From NCBI GenBank assembly GCA_024529925.1, contig JAFEUB010000775.1, positions 372,001 to 436,000 on the forward strand: a stretch of DNA of 64,000 bases. The letters run 5' to 3'. Under the pieces are notes generated by a model, which was not told where the DNA came from, searched no databases, and saw nothing but the letters and a program-made list of their open reading frames with translations. Below are positions 13,301 to 26,600 of this stretch, in pieces (the stretch's first letter is position 1; the number at the start of each line of letters is the position of its first letter). A program made the translations under genes and the position numbers. This DNA is from Ophthalmolycus amberensis. Taxonomy: Eukaryota; Chordata; Actinopteri; Perciformes; Zoarcidae.

Positions 13301-15312
13301 TGTCAATCCGACGCAGGTAAGCCAAAGCAGGAATGAGTGGGAAAACCTTTTAGCCTCAGAGATGCATTTGATATTCTCTCTCTGCATCGTTGTGCTGATA
13401 TTTCAGGGAAATAGCTTCCTGGCCAAACGGGTGTTCAGACCAAAAAACAGCCCTGCGTTAAAACAATGCAAAGGGCTGCACTGGAGGGGGCGTATTGCTT
13501 CAGGTCCATGACATAAGATATGAAATACAAAAATGGTTGAGTCACAGGTTTGAGATTTTAAAGGCTTCTCAGATGCCTAAACACTGCACAGTGGTTTGTA
13601 ATAAAATGAGACTCCATTTTTGCAGCTCATCACAGAGGCAACTGTTTTATCTTCTGGCGAGGTGAACAGCGTTTATGTTACAAAGTAACCTGCCAGAAAT
13701 AAGAGCTGCAGATAACGATTCTTTTCTCGTGTAATTGTTTGGTCTCGGACAAATACTGGTCTGATACTGTGCTCATGTACTCGTAATCAAAAAACTACTC
13801 CGAAAAAACTGCACCCAATACCACTGTGTGCATTGTTGTGGACACATGCACTCACATTAAGTCTCCCCCACATCAATTACTTTAGCTTGACGGTTGTCAG
13901 CTGTGTGTCTGCCTGCCATTCTCTGTCAGGGTTTCCACCGGTTTATTGCAAGCTGCTCCACTGAGTTTTGCTCAGCTTTCAAATATTGCTTTTAACTGTT
14001 TAACTGATCGCTTTAATCGGTCAACATTTGTATTGTCGGTGAACGTTTTATTATTAACATCCCAAATACAAACTATGCTCAGTTTGCATCAGAAAAACAC
14101 AAAATCAAATTTTAAAATGTCCGCAATTAATGTTGTATATTCAATTTGTTACAGTTAGAAAGTGAGGAACATCTGTTTAAAACAATACATGTTCTCAAAG
14201 TCAATGTTAGCACAGTAATGGTATCATTAAGCACTCATATCGGTACTCTATATAATGTGGTATTGGTGTATCTCTACCTGCAACTATCAAATGTTTGGCA
14301 CAAGTAGCTTTAACAATCAATTATTATTTTAGATTATCAAAATAGTTACCAATTGCTTTTCTCCCTAATTAATTAACCTTTAATTAAATATTTCTCGCTG
14401 AACCAAAGTGTTGGACCGACAGACCATGATACCAGCATGGCTAAAAAAGTGCTGCACAGTTAATTAGATAATTGTTGATAGATGTTTTTTAAATTAATAA
14501 CAAGAATGTTCAACCTTATCAGTTAAATTGTGGCATAATAAGATATATATAAATATTGAGAGCCTTTATTAAGATGTGCCAGCTCACAGACAGGTAATGT
14601 GGGAAAACACCTCAAAGAGAGATCCTCGAAGCTTCACGAAGATGAACTCAAGCGACTACACAAACAGATAAACACACAGACACCAAAAAAAGCTGAATAT
14701 GATTTGTGTGTGTTTTTTTAAAATACATTTATATTTAATCTAGACTGTCAAAACATACCCTGATCCAAAAGCAATCGAGAGGAAATACACTGTAGGGGAG
14801 TTAACATTTACAGTATCAAAGATCAATGAAAACCCTCCGTTACTGTGACACTTCATACATTTGCACATCTTTCAGACTGCCTCTTTAGGACTCTGAGAAA
14901 ACAAATAATCTAAAACATGACCATCATGAAAGCAAATGATCTTTACTATGAGTGGCATTTCCTCCCCCCTCAACTCTCAAGGAATACTTCAATTGCAGCA
15001 GAGATTTTGTCCGTGCGTATCAATGCGTGTTCTAGAAATTAGCTCCACATGCCAAAAAAATCGAATGAGACAACTAGTCCCTCCTGTGCTTCAGTGACAT
15101 TACCAAGAGCCATCACTCAGACAACTATACTGCAATGATGGAAATGTTTGCCCTTGAAATCGCTGTTAATAAGCAGCTATGCTATGACATCCATGATTAG
15201 ATCATCCAGTGCTGTCACATCTCATCCTGAGGAAGATGCCACCAGACAAAATGGAGAGTGGGAGCAAGCAAGCATCCTACTCTCTGATTCCCTTATTTTC
15301 ACACACGCAGCC

Positions 15313-15346
15313 ACAAACACACACACACACACATATACACACACAC
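15313..15346. repeat. (CA)n microsatellite, interrupted
   Basis: CA dinucleotides broken once by a TATA unit. A typical fish microsatellite. Confidence 0.92.
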
Positions 15347-18300
15347 CTCCTCTTCAGCCGCTATGCAACAGACCAGCCTGGGTTAATCTTGGGTAACAGC
15401 TCCTTGGCCGGGATCAGAGAGCTTCACTAAGACCCAATGAATGCTGACATTGATACGGCGTGGAGCCTCCTCACACAGGTAGGACACACGAGACAAACGC
15501 CTTTATAGATGAAGCGGCCTCGGGCGAGGATAAGATTGATTTTGCGATGCAGTATTAGATGAGATTTTCGATGCATACTACAACGAATTAGCATGAATCT
15601 GCTCCCCATGAGAGACGCCTGCAGACACAGAGTGAATTGAAATAAATGACTGTCCCAGTGTTTACCACACCATCCCCCTATGCTGCAGTCAGTTGGCCAT
15701 CTAAGTGTGACAGGCCCGGTTCAGGCACAGCAGAGATCAGCGTGATGGATGGACAGCCAGGCAGCTGCTAAAAATCTCTCGATCCAGGCCCAGCCTGATA
15801 TGCCACTCACTGATCAATTGCATCCATGTAAATCTGCCATCTGCCTTAATGTGACACGATAAGGTAGGAGGAAAGGACTGTGCTTCTTTAACCTCTACTC
15901 TTACGGCATTTTACAACGACCGACCAGGTTTTTACCCCCCTCCACACAGGAGCTATTCATCGTGAACAGAGTCCCGTGGATATTACCCCGAAAAGATGAA
16001 TGCCTGTGCTGGTGAGAGTAACGTCTGGAATGAAAGAGAAAGATTCATTGAGCCATCTGCAACTAAAATAGTGTAAGACCTCGGCAGCCCCGTCAGAAGT
16101 CCCTGGCAACAGATCTGATGCAAACTCAATCAAAACGTTTCAACCGGCCAAACTGTATTTGGATTTGTTTTCCCCTATTCAAAGTTAGCGGCTGCTGAGG
16201 TGATTTAGATAAAAGGTATTATCAGGCTGACAGTGAATGTTTGACCTTCTTCTTCTCAATGATGTTTTAGTAAAAGAAGATTGTCATATGCACACTTTTT
16301 TTTTTTTTTAAAGATGACACCGTTGCACCGTAAAGGAAGCTAACTGCAGTTATATTATAAATATTGCAGCATTGAACCAGACTGTTATCGGACTTGTTTT
16401 TCATTGACATTCATTATTGAAGCATCATTTGCATTTCGGGACGGCAAAACCAAATACGAAACTTGACAAACCCAAATATCACAGGATTCTTGATCAAATA
16501 CTTTACTATTCTTGCAAAGTATATCAATATACAGTAATGTGACGGTATTTTAGTAAAGACTGGTTCTTTCACAGTCAATTAAGCTCCCCAATTTGGGCCA
16601 CTTAGTTGTAATTTAGCCTTTGGGATGAAGAAAATACACACAAAGTTACTGGAAGACATCCTAAAATCCCATAAAATATAGTCCTATATCACACCACCCA
16701 GCTCTACTAAAACATGCAGATTCAAAATGATACAGTAGAGCACACAGAGTAGTACAGATTTTCCCTACCAGTGCTGTGTAGTAAGATTCGGGCCTCGTTG
16801 CATTGCCGTCTTCTGAGCACTGTAACTGCATCATGTATATTCTGACAGGGTGATATTGTGTTTTATATCTCTAAGGGCACTGATTATGCTGCCTGGGCAT
16901 ATTTTTGGTTAACAGTGCGGTTTCAGCTTCCTTCTCTCATGCTGTCACACAGTAACAACAATGGATGAGCTGAAATACTTACGTTTGCAGTGTCATGCAA
17001 CACTTCTGAATGTGCACAAGACACCTGTATGGAACAGCAAGACAACACTGCTCTCTTTAACTGCTGGGTCACATATCTGAGGTTTAATAGAGAATGCTTA
17101 TCCACCTTTAGTGGCTTTCATCTTTATAGACTCGTTATTCTGTATGCCATTTAGGTCAAATTACAACAGAACTGTGCAATCATGTGATTATGAACACTTA
17201 CATTACTTTTATTATGTTTTTCTTTGTTGTTACAATATCCTCTTCATCAAGACGAGAAGCTAATTGGACAGAGTGGCGTCAACCTGAAGAGGTCATCAGT
17301 TATAAAAGCTGTGTTGTTTCAGCTTTACACACATTAGCTTTTATCTATAGTAAAACTGTCACTTAAAGGAACTTTTTTGAAATAGATTGCGTTTGGACCA
17401 GCCCCAGTTTAGAGAAGCAGATAGTACTCGGCACGAGAGCAATGCAACGTACAGCTGTGGACAGGGGCAGCAGCAAAATGTATAACTGTTAAAAGCAGGT
17501 TTGACTTTTCCTCATTGTACTTCCTCAACTGTCCTGGTCCACCGCAATGACATTGAGAACATTTAAAGTTGAGCAGCTTTGCATCAAGGAGAAAAAAACT
17601 GGGAATTAAATACACAAGAAACTGTGTTCACTGTTCATAATGGCTGCATTGTCTCAAGCTAAAATTTGATCTGGTACATTTTATGTCATTCACATATTAT
17701 ATCAGAGCTGAGCTTTTCAAAGAACAATTGTGTCACCGCGTCAACCAGCATGACAGGCTCCAATGTGGCAACCTTCGCTGAATCCTGAGTATTCTGCTTA
17801 CAGAAAAGTATAGACCACCTTCCGTTCCATTCCACCTACTGTACCACCTGTGGTGAAAATAACTGGCAATTTCAGAGGTTATTATTTCACCGATGTATAA
17901 TATCAATCAAGCTTTTCCAAAAAACCTATTGAAACTGTTGTATAGGCAGATTGCTTTTTCTAGAAATGTCTGTGCCCATATCGGGACTTTAGTACCGTTT
18001 CGCATCCTTCTATCTTACTCTTAAAAGCTGACGGCACAATGACCCAGATTAAAACACAACCAACAGTGTGCTGCTGGTGTCACAACTCTGACTATAAGGC
18101 TCCCAGCTATGTGACTGATATTGAGTGCAAGATTTAAGTATTTCGTTTTCATTCGAAATAATGCCCAAATAATTAAATTACCCAAACTCGCCAAAGGTGT
18201 AGAGAGACAAAGATCTCAACAGTGACCTTTTTTTCCCGTTTTTTTTTTGTCTTCACCATCCAGGGACAATAATCCCGGTTTGGCTGTGCAGCTGGCATGC

Positions 18301-18520
18301 AACTGAGTCACGCGTCAGCCCTGATTAGAAGCAGCAGTGGTCCGCGGGCCCCCTTTCCTCTGCCAGAGCCAGGAGTGGAAAAGGCCAGGGCCACCACTTT
18401 CAGTCTGTGGATATGACCTTGATGGGGTATGATAGAGGGGAAGCGACACGATTCGCAATGCCACACAATATCTGTAACCTTCTACTTCCCCAGCATGCGT
18501 GCTGAAGCTATTGAGCTGTG

Positions 18521-18546
18521 ACACACACACACACACACACACACAC
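18521..18546. repeat. (AC)n microsatellite
   Basis: Thirteen uninterrupted AC units followed by GCGT. Confidence 0.95.
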
Positions 18547-20904
18547 GCGTCAACTCTGCTCGGTCGTTATTTCAAACATTCTCCGCCTCAATGTCATCCA
18601 ATCATCCATCTTTCTTTGCATATTGGCTGGTGCTTTGTACCAGATATATTAATTCCAGACATTATTAGCTGCATGCTAATGTCAAAGTCACATGAGAGCA
18701 GCTTTACGAGATAACGACTTAAATAATTTCAATCATTGAGCTGTATGTAAAGTAACGTGATGTACGCGCTTAATTCTATTAAGTGCCGTAAAATCATTTA
18801 AAATATTTTTACCAGTATTATGTTAGTTGTTGTAGCAGCAGCAGTGAGACTATATCTTCTTATGAATAAAAACAAAATGCTAACTCTAACCAAACCCATG
18901 AATCTCATTGGAAGCAGTGATGGAGACAGATGTCTTGTGAGTCAGACCATAGCAACAGGAGTGTGGTAAAGATGGCACTGAAGGCACCAAAAATATTGAG
19001 TGGTGAGTAAAATCTTGGCAGTGGCGTATCCGGTTTCAAAATAGAGCAGATGAGAAATAAAAATAAACACGTAAAGCTGCAAACATAAATGAAGCATGAC
19101 AGAGGGGGAATGAAATGCAGTATAGCAAAAATACCAAAGAAAAAACGTAAAAAAAAAAAAAGACTGACACACCCTGCTGTTGTATCGCTGCCTAGAAATA
19201 TCACCACAACGACACCGAATGTACAAAAGTCGTGCTCAGAATCGCACAAGTGTATAGTTCTTGTTTTTAACATGACTTCCTTGTTGTCACTGTGGCTCTC
19301 ATTTAGGAAACCATGTTGCTTACTAAAAAAATGCAACAGCATTTAAATGAGTCTGTCAGCTAAAACGGCAAGGATTTAAGAGTACAGCCAAATAGCAAGT
19401 GGTAATGAGAGGACATGCAACGGATCTGAGACGCAACACTTCTGTGCTCGCCACAAGTGAGGGGCTGAAAGATAGCGAGCAACAGTAGCCAAGCAGAGGT
19501 GGTCACCTAATTCTGGTGAAAGGGAAATCTGAGCTGGTAGTGCTCTGTGAATACAGTGGTTTCAGTTTCCCTCCTCGGAGATGTCGGCAACAAAATGTGC
19601 CGTGTTACAGATAGAGTAGAATTTGCAAAGCAAATATGCTTTACTGGAGGTGCAGCAGCATGTATGAGAGATGTGCAGGGGTGCAGCTCACAATCTTGGG
19701 CACCTCCCCCCCCCCCATAGACTCATTACCATTTCAAGCAACAAGACAAGAGGACAGTCAAAAAAATAAAACAAACACACCCTTGAATAATATTATAACG
19801 ATATTAGTCAGATTGTCTTTCTCTGTCCATTCACATTCATCCACTTAGAACATGCAGTGTTTTAAAAGAGTGTGGGGAACTGACTGACATTTGTGTCTTT
19901 AAAAAAAAATAAAAAATTGTATTTTGGAGCTTTAATTTGAACCTCACCACCCCCTCAGTGGTCACACCTGCTGAACTGGTGCCAGGCAATTTGCTGTATG
20001 GAGGCAGCAGCTTCACTATGGGGGTGAGCATTCTGGGCTGCAGCTTTTAAGAAACATTATCACACAGGTAGGAAGCCTTTTCTTACCAGCTCACAACTTT
20101 CCCCCTGATTTGAAGGGTTTTAAGGATAACATTGAGACTAGGGTGCTTCCTTTGTTGCAGGTGATGTGGCAGAGCTGCTCGACTCAACTACTGTTTTTCA
20201 CTGTGCTTCTGTCTCGCTGCTTCCTATCTTTAAACTGCACAATCCTTTGGCACAGAACATGAAATCCCTCTCAATAATAAATAGGCTACCTCAAGCATTT
20301 CAGAGACAAGGGCCCTGCATGCTGCATGACCCAAACACCACCTTAACTTCACTTTTATATACACAAAATGAATACATAGCCAACCCCCGGGCATGGTGGC
20401 ATATGGAGAAAAATCAAACAATAGGTTGTGTGGCTCCTTTTCTGCCGGGGATGCAGCCTTTATCCAAAACAAAAGGAAGAGCCACCACTGTAGGTGCTGT
20501 AGCCCCAACCACCGGACATGTCTTCCGGCAAGCAATTACGCGACCCCATCCGCAACCGTGTTGCATTTGAAAAACCCCTACCTCTCCCCCACCCACCTCA
20601 ACTGACTGTAAACACTGACAACAAAGACGGCTGGGTTAAAAGCGGATTATCTCTGGCTGCATTAAGTGAAATCTCCTAAAGACACCTCGAGACAAGTGTC
20701 AATAATTGGTGAGCAGCGGCTCCAACATCCCCTGAATTGGAATACAAACAATCCCGGACCACTGACATTGAAAACACACGCACACACGCACACAGAGATA
20801 TACGGCACAGCTTATCTTGTAGCTTTCTACCGCAGCACGCTTCTACAGATAATTACCGTATCCATAAGGTCGTTCCTGTGTAGGAGGCGTGCGGTGTCAT
20901 TTAC

Positions 20905-21330
20905 CTGCGCATCACCCAGCGATCCGACACATGGATACGGAGCGAGGGGGGTTGATTATTCCGGCAGGGCAGTCGCAAGCACAAAAGAGGAACCGGGGAG
21001 GAGGGGGGTTGGGGGGGGGGTGGAATAGAAAATCCTAAATTGAGCAGAGATGAATGCGGCAGATGAATATGCGACCTCTGTCTTCAGATAGGATAGTCTT
21101 CTTGTTTGTTAGATGCTGCTGTGTCGATGAACGCGCGCGGGCAGGGAAGCCCAGTGCTCCTCCGTGCAGACAAAGATGCTTTCTCTCCTCCGCCGCACCG
21201 AGAGCAGCAGCAGCAGAGCCGTCATTCCCCCGACACTTGATGGTAATAGTTTGGTAGGTAGCGTGTATGGGTTGAGGGCGCGGTCAGCTGCCGTTGACCA
21301 ATCCTGCTCCTCATCAAACGAAGAGCAGCG
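20905..21330 (-). promoter_or_regulatory. nrxn2: CpG-rich promoter and non-coding first exon of nrxn2 (inferred)
   Basis: This is the most CpG-dense block left of pygm, with GCGCGCGGGC near 21,133 and several further CG-rich patches. On the minus strand, a CCAAT-type box (GATTGGTCAA, near 21,300) and a GGCAACG motif resembling half an RFX X-box (near 21,330) precede a G+C-rich leader with CTG repeats. That leader runs to a donor (GCGCAG|GTAAAT, exon ending at 20905). This layout suits a TATA-less neural promoter with a non-coding first exon that splices to the acceptor at 2030. The start site and exon limits are not visible, and the link to nrxn2 is inference. Confidence 0.45.
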
Positions 21331-22176
21331 TTGCCATGAAGGATTAAACGGCGTTCATCCAATTTCATAGAAACATTTTTGCAGAATTCAATGAAATAAA
21401 TATCTTGAGACATAAATATCTAAAGCTGCCATCATGTAGTAGACCGAGCAGGTAGCTATATAGGTGATGTAAGTGAGTCTGTGTTTGGTAGAGCTAGAGT
21501 ACACATAAACTGTAATTGTGAGGTCAGCTATTTGTAATGGCCCTATAGTTACTGCCACACCGGGGTCTACCCTATCATAATAATGTCAGAGAAGAGGGGG
21601 CAAGGGGATGCTGTAATAACGATTTGTACAAGTTAAAACAGTAAAATAATGTATGTTTTGGTTTTCTGAAATTAGACAGAAAGGGGGTTCTCTAATGTAG
21701 TGGAGATGTAAAATGGGAAATGGCAACATTTTAGGACCAAACAAATATGGCTGCAATTTGTTAGTCTTGGTTTTAAGAATCCTTAAATCGAAATTATTCA
21801 AGAAGCAACTAGGCTATACTCCACATTTCATTCCCAAAAGCAAGTCAAAATGCGTTGATGGAGGGATAAACAGTCTATATTTGCTAGATGAAAATGCAGA
21901 ATTAAATAGGGAAGAGTTCAGGATGGAAGTTCAAGTTGGATAAAAGTCTTATAACATAATTGGGGAAATCTATATGATTTGGACGATTGTCCCAGCTTAA
22001 TATCTGAGCTGCCTTATATGTTTAGTTTGGACACTGAGAACAGTTCACCAGGTGACCTGAAACGTATCATCTTTTGAGTCACTCTACAAGGTCTTTGCAA
22101 TAAAGGGATGCTGGTGTGTCGGGATATGCTGTGAAGTCAGTGAAGAATATTTGACTTGACTCACCCATACAGTACA

Positions 22177-22183
22177 CCCCCCC

Positions 22184-22214
<31 letters not shown>

Positions 22215-22218
22215 ACAC
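22177..22218. repeat. Poly-C tract (24 C) joined to (AC)9
   Basis: A run of 24 cytosines at 22177-22200 is directly followed by nine AC units. Such long mononucleotide runs are prone to sequencing error. Confidence 0.95.
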
Positions 22219-23204
22219 TAAAAGCCTGTTAAGGTGAACTGGTAAGGGTCTAAGCCCCCTTGTGAGAGATAAAATCAAAGCCATCTTGAATCTGAGGATG
22301 AGGTATGAAAAATTCATGTTCTGAAATGTTTTTTCCTGCAGAGCGATTCACCCGGAGCGGGTAAATGGGGTTGAATACTTTTACAGCTACATTTAAAAAG
22401 CCTCATGGTAAAAATCACCTATACCAATCTAACATGGGAGGAATTTAGTACTGTGTTTTCATAGGTATAAAAGAGCACATTGTGTGAATTTTTGCATTAA
22501 TACAAATATTTCAACAACATTCAGTGGCACAAGTGTATACGTTGTATTAAAAACACAAATCGTAATGCAATAACAGAAATGAAGACAGTCTGCTCATTAA
22601 CCCAAGTCATTTTCTGAACGAACAGCATGTCCACAACACATCTGCCTGCCCGTCACATGTCAGAGATGGTGCACTGAAATCCAAACAATGTCCTCATCAG
22701 AGGGCTGATTGTTTCAGACCACCCACTGAAGAGTAAAGTTAATGGACATTTTAGAGGTTAAATGTCCATGGATGGTTTGCTGCTTCTACTTAGCAGATGT
22801 CAAGTGCTCATGAATTTCCTGTCTTCATCATGGTCATCTTAAACCTTCAGCCTCTCTTGCATTTCAATATCTGTACGGTGATTCAGCTGTGACTATCGGC
22901 TCTGTGTTACGATATGGCATGGTTTGACTAACAGAAATAAGTTATTCAGTTACTGTAGTATATTCTATGAACTGTAAGCTTGACTTAAGTTACCATTTCA
23001 AATGTTTTTTTCACAACTGATTGTCAGCTGAGAGACCAATGTCACGCTTCTGCCACTAAGGCTTCTGAACATCATTAAGTTGCCAACAACTTTGTCGCAA
23101 ATAGATCATAATCATCACACACATCTATATATATATATGTTAATCACAAAAAGCTGACATCCTGTGTTAATGGGTGAATTAAAAAAAACAGACATTCTAA
23201 GTCC

Positions 23205-23680
23205 TCAGCGGATGAATCCCACTGACTTCAGGGATTGCTTAAATTTTCCTCTAGTGCCACCAGCAGGATGACTTTTTTGGTTTAGAGTGAAATATTTAAA
23301 CAACTGGATGGATTGCTTTGAAATTCGGTAAATGTTTCCCAGAGGATTATTTATGGCAACTTCAGTGATGCCCTCACTGTGCTCCGTTCCTCCTTTTTTC
23401 ACCATTATTTAAAAAATTGTATTTGCCCAATACTTTAGTTTTTGACCTAAAAGCTGGAAAACTACGGCCATTTTGTTCAGCCTCAGCTATACTTTGTCTA
23501 AGAAGCAAATGTTAGCATGCTACAATGTTAAACTCAGATGATCAGAACATTATACCCGGCTGAACAGATTGTAAAGTTGACTTGACTTGACTAACATGTT
23601 GGCATTGTGATAAAACGTTCAGCTCAAAGCACCGCTGTGCGTAATTACAACCAGACACAGCCGCTAGCATGTCTGCAGAA
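23205..23680 (+). repeat. Teleost interspersed repeat (decayed copy)
   Basis: The phrases CTCTAGTGCCACCAGCAGG, ACTGGATGGATTGCTTTGAA, TTAGCATGCTA and CTCAAAGCACCGCTGTGCG occur in the same order as in a dispersed repeat I remember from many percomorph introns. There is no coding frame. Family and exact ends are not determined. Confidence 0.5.
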
Positions 23681-26600
23681 TGTTTTGTTAGATAAAAACC
23701 TGTTTACATCTCTCTCTCTACAACGCTCTGGAGTCATTGGAAATGTTTGGATTACACAAGATGGAAAGAGTTCTACGCAGCCACCACTGGAATCTAATTC
23801 TTCATATAGTCCAAATAATATTAGTTTAGTCTAGTCATTATCTGCAACTGTGAAATACCCGGTTTAAACAGAATGAATAAACGTGCAAAAAAGAACAAGA
23901 AGCTGAACAGCAATTCGACTTCGAATTGTCAACGTTATAAATCAAGCAGAGGCTAACAACTATTTGGTACAACCTTTGAATTGAATATTGATGAGTTTTA
24001 TATCCTGCGCTGATTGGGAGTGGCATTCTGTTTACTTGTCGCTGTCCATTGACAGAGGGTGCTGAAGTAATGTTGCCATGTCATATTGTGATGCTAGAGA
24101 AGGGACAGGTATGTGGATTTTGGGCGGTGGACCCTCTGTCCCGTCAACAACTTCATTTGACTGCATATGAGCAAATGCATCAATAGCTTGCAGCGCGTCT
24201 GAGTGTGTAACAAGCAGAGCGTACGTGCAATGAATAATGCATCTTCTAAAATACAGCCCCATTGACTTTAGACCAGGTTTTTGTTGATCAATGGCACAAT
24301 GGCTTTCTGCCTGCTGCCTCAAGACAGCAATGAGGCAACAATGTGCCTTACCACACCTCATTTTAAGACCAGTACGCTCATGGGCGCACCAATGAGCACA
24401 AGTACTTACACAAAGTGGGCGTGAAAATAACAAATGCGTCGGACTGAAACTTGCAATGACAGTCCAGTTGGGTTATGCATTGATTTGCACCGAGCATAAG
24501 ATAGAGCCCTTTGTCTTATTGTTTAAAATGAAGCCTTTGTGTTTCTAAGCAAAACCTGCAAAGCAGAACTGTTGTGCACAGAGCATCAACAAATGAAGAG
24601 AACATAAAACAGATGTTATCTTTTTGTCCCTCCCTTTGGGACACAATCATACGTTGTCCAATACATGCTTTTATTGTCAACATCACTGGTATTCCTGCCC
24701 CCAAAACCCCTTACCAAACAGTTGCATCTGTGCGTTTTAGTGACCTGTCTGGGGCAAATATTGATTTTTGTTCTGGCCTAAGGCAGAGTAAAGCTCTGCG
24801 GACGACATGAGGAAATAGAGGTGCTCATCTGTTGTGCAAAGGGATATAGACAATTTCATTTAGATATTGAGCAACCTTCGTATGATAAGAAAGCCCTCGG
24901 GACTTCAGTAAATCATGCATATTGTTGAACATGCTCTTGGGATTCCGCAGCAAACTGCAATGTATTCCTTTTGTGTCCGAGGAAACAACTTGTCCACCAG
25001 ATCACAACATTGCCGTGGCTTGTGCCGTTCTTGTTGTGCAGTTCAAGCCGTTTGCTCATAATTAAGCATTTCATATTCATAACAAACCTGATCACATAAA
25101 GTCAGCAAAAGTGCTGTGCAAGTAAACACGGTCTCATAGTAAGCCTCAGAGTACCATACTGACTAAAAGCTAATCTGTTTGTATAAATTGCTTTGCAATA
25201 GCGTGCAATATTGATTCATGGGTGAACATGGATGAAATATTGATGAGTTATTTATGTTAATGTTGGATTTGTGTCGCAGATCAAGTTTAAGTAAAACTAA
25301 TGTGCAGTATCATTTATACTCTTTGTATTTCTTAATATGGTGTCGTAATCAATCACATAAATTATTGAGCTTTTATTCAACGTTTGTATTAAAGTCACAA
25401 AAGTATTAGCAAAATCAGCAGATGCCGTTTTTAGCCATTTCCAACCCAGGAAATGCAGATTTTTTATTAATTTGGTAAGAATTGTCAATATTAACACCAG
25501 CATTGATGCGTTTCATCAAAGCACAGTCATATCGTTTAGTTTACAGCTAAAGAAAACATGTGCATTACCCCTTTAATACACAACAAAGCTGGTGGTTTCC
25601 AATGTGACGTTACCAGATTTACCAGCAGGTGACAGTATTCCTCCTGCGTTGGCCCCATGTTGACAAGTTCACAGAGAGACGAATTATAGCATTTGACCCG
25701 AGAAAAACGCTGCAACGCAACAACTTCCCTGTGAACCATCATGTGATTCATTGCCATCAGGAAATACAATGCAAATTAGATGATTGGTATTCTGCAAACC
25801 CAACACACGTTTAACTCCACACAAGAGAAAGGTTCAGTGTGGATGCAATTAAATGCCCTTTTCCACCATCAGAGATAAAAAACAATCATTCTTATCTTCT
25901 CTGTCAATATTAGAAATCGTTCCAGGGAAACTGCAGATAAACAATTTCATGGTGCAGACAATTTAATTGAGCCATGTTCTGATTTTACATAGATATTTTT
26001 AATTATGTAACTAAATTAAATGCAATACATCGTAATAAGACATCACGGAGGCCGAGTAACAATCGCTTGTTGCAGCCTCATGTGAAGAAATGAATGTGTG
26101 CCAAGTAGTAGGTGTAATACCTTAAGTCCATAATTGTTGGTGAGATGTAAACAAAGATGCTCATTTCCTTCAGGCAAAGAAGAAGAAACAGCTTTCCCAC
26201 CAACAGGCTGAGTGTAACAATGACGATATCTGGGAGTCGATGTGTGAATGAGGCAAGATGAGACTTACAGCCGGATCAACATGAGATGCAATTATTTGGC
26301 TGCTTAGCTGCTGCACAGTGTATGTTTGGACAGCAGCCGCGTGCTTTTGTTGAATGTAAAGATGTGACAAAACATGAAAACCAAAAAATGTAACTGGAAC
26401 ACAGTCTGAATATCAATCTGACCTTGTTCAATATGTGTTGGCATTTTTTCCCTGAACCACATGCCCTGTGCTACCTATTTTTAGTTGTCAATTACCAGAT
26501 CTCACATCAATCTGACAGGCCTCATTTCTGGGGGTTTTCCTGCTTTGGTTCCTCTGGAGCCAACCCCATGACTCTCCGGATGTTGTGGAGACGAAAAATG

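Larger units (their letters stand above)
2030..20904 (-). other. nrxn2: Probable 19-kb intron in the nrxn2 5' UTR
   Basis: I find no coding exon on either strand in this stretch. The open frames are short, lack splice context or protein similarity, and several are made by microsatellites. The sequence is A+T-rich with simple repeats, an inverted-repeat transposon (5.5-5.8 kb) and a possible solo LTR (6.4-7.0 kb). That this is one intron is inferred from the acceptor near 2030 and the donor near 20905. Confidence 0.5.

Noticed and set aside
16660..16707. Sequence ending CACCACCCAGCTCTA that resembles the right end of an hAT-type repeat
   Set aside because: No matching left end or target duplication was found, so it is at most a small fragment.
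18905..19342. 145-codon minus-strand open frame with phenylalanine-rich segments
   Set aside because: The hydrophobic look comes from an A-run on the plus strand read as TTT codons. There is no homology or exon structure.
24032..24433. 133-codon minus-strand open frame
   Set aside because: No recognisable domain; probably intergenic or an old repeat. I could not assign it to any family.
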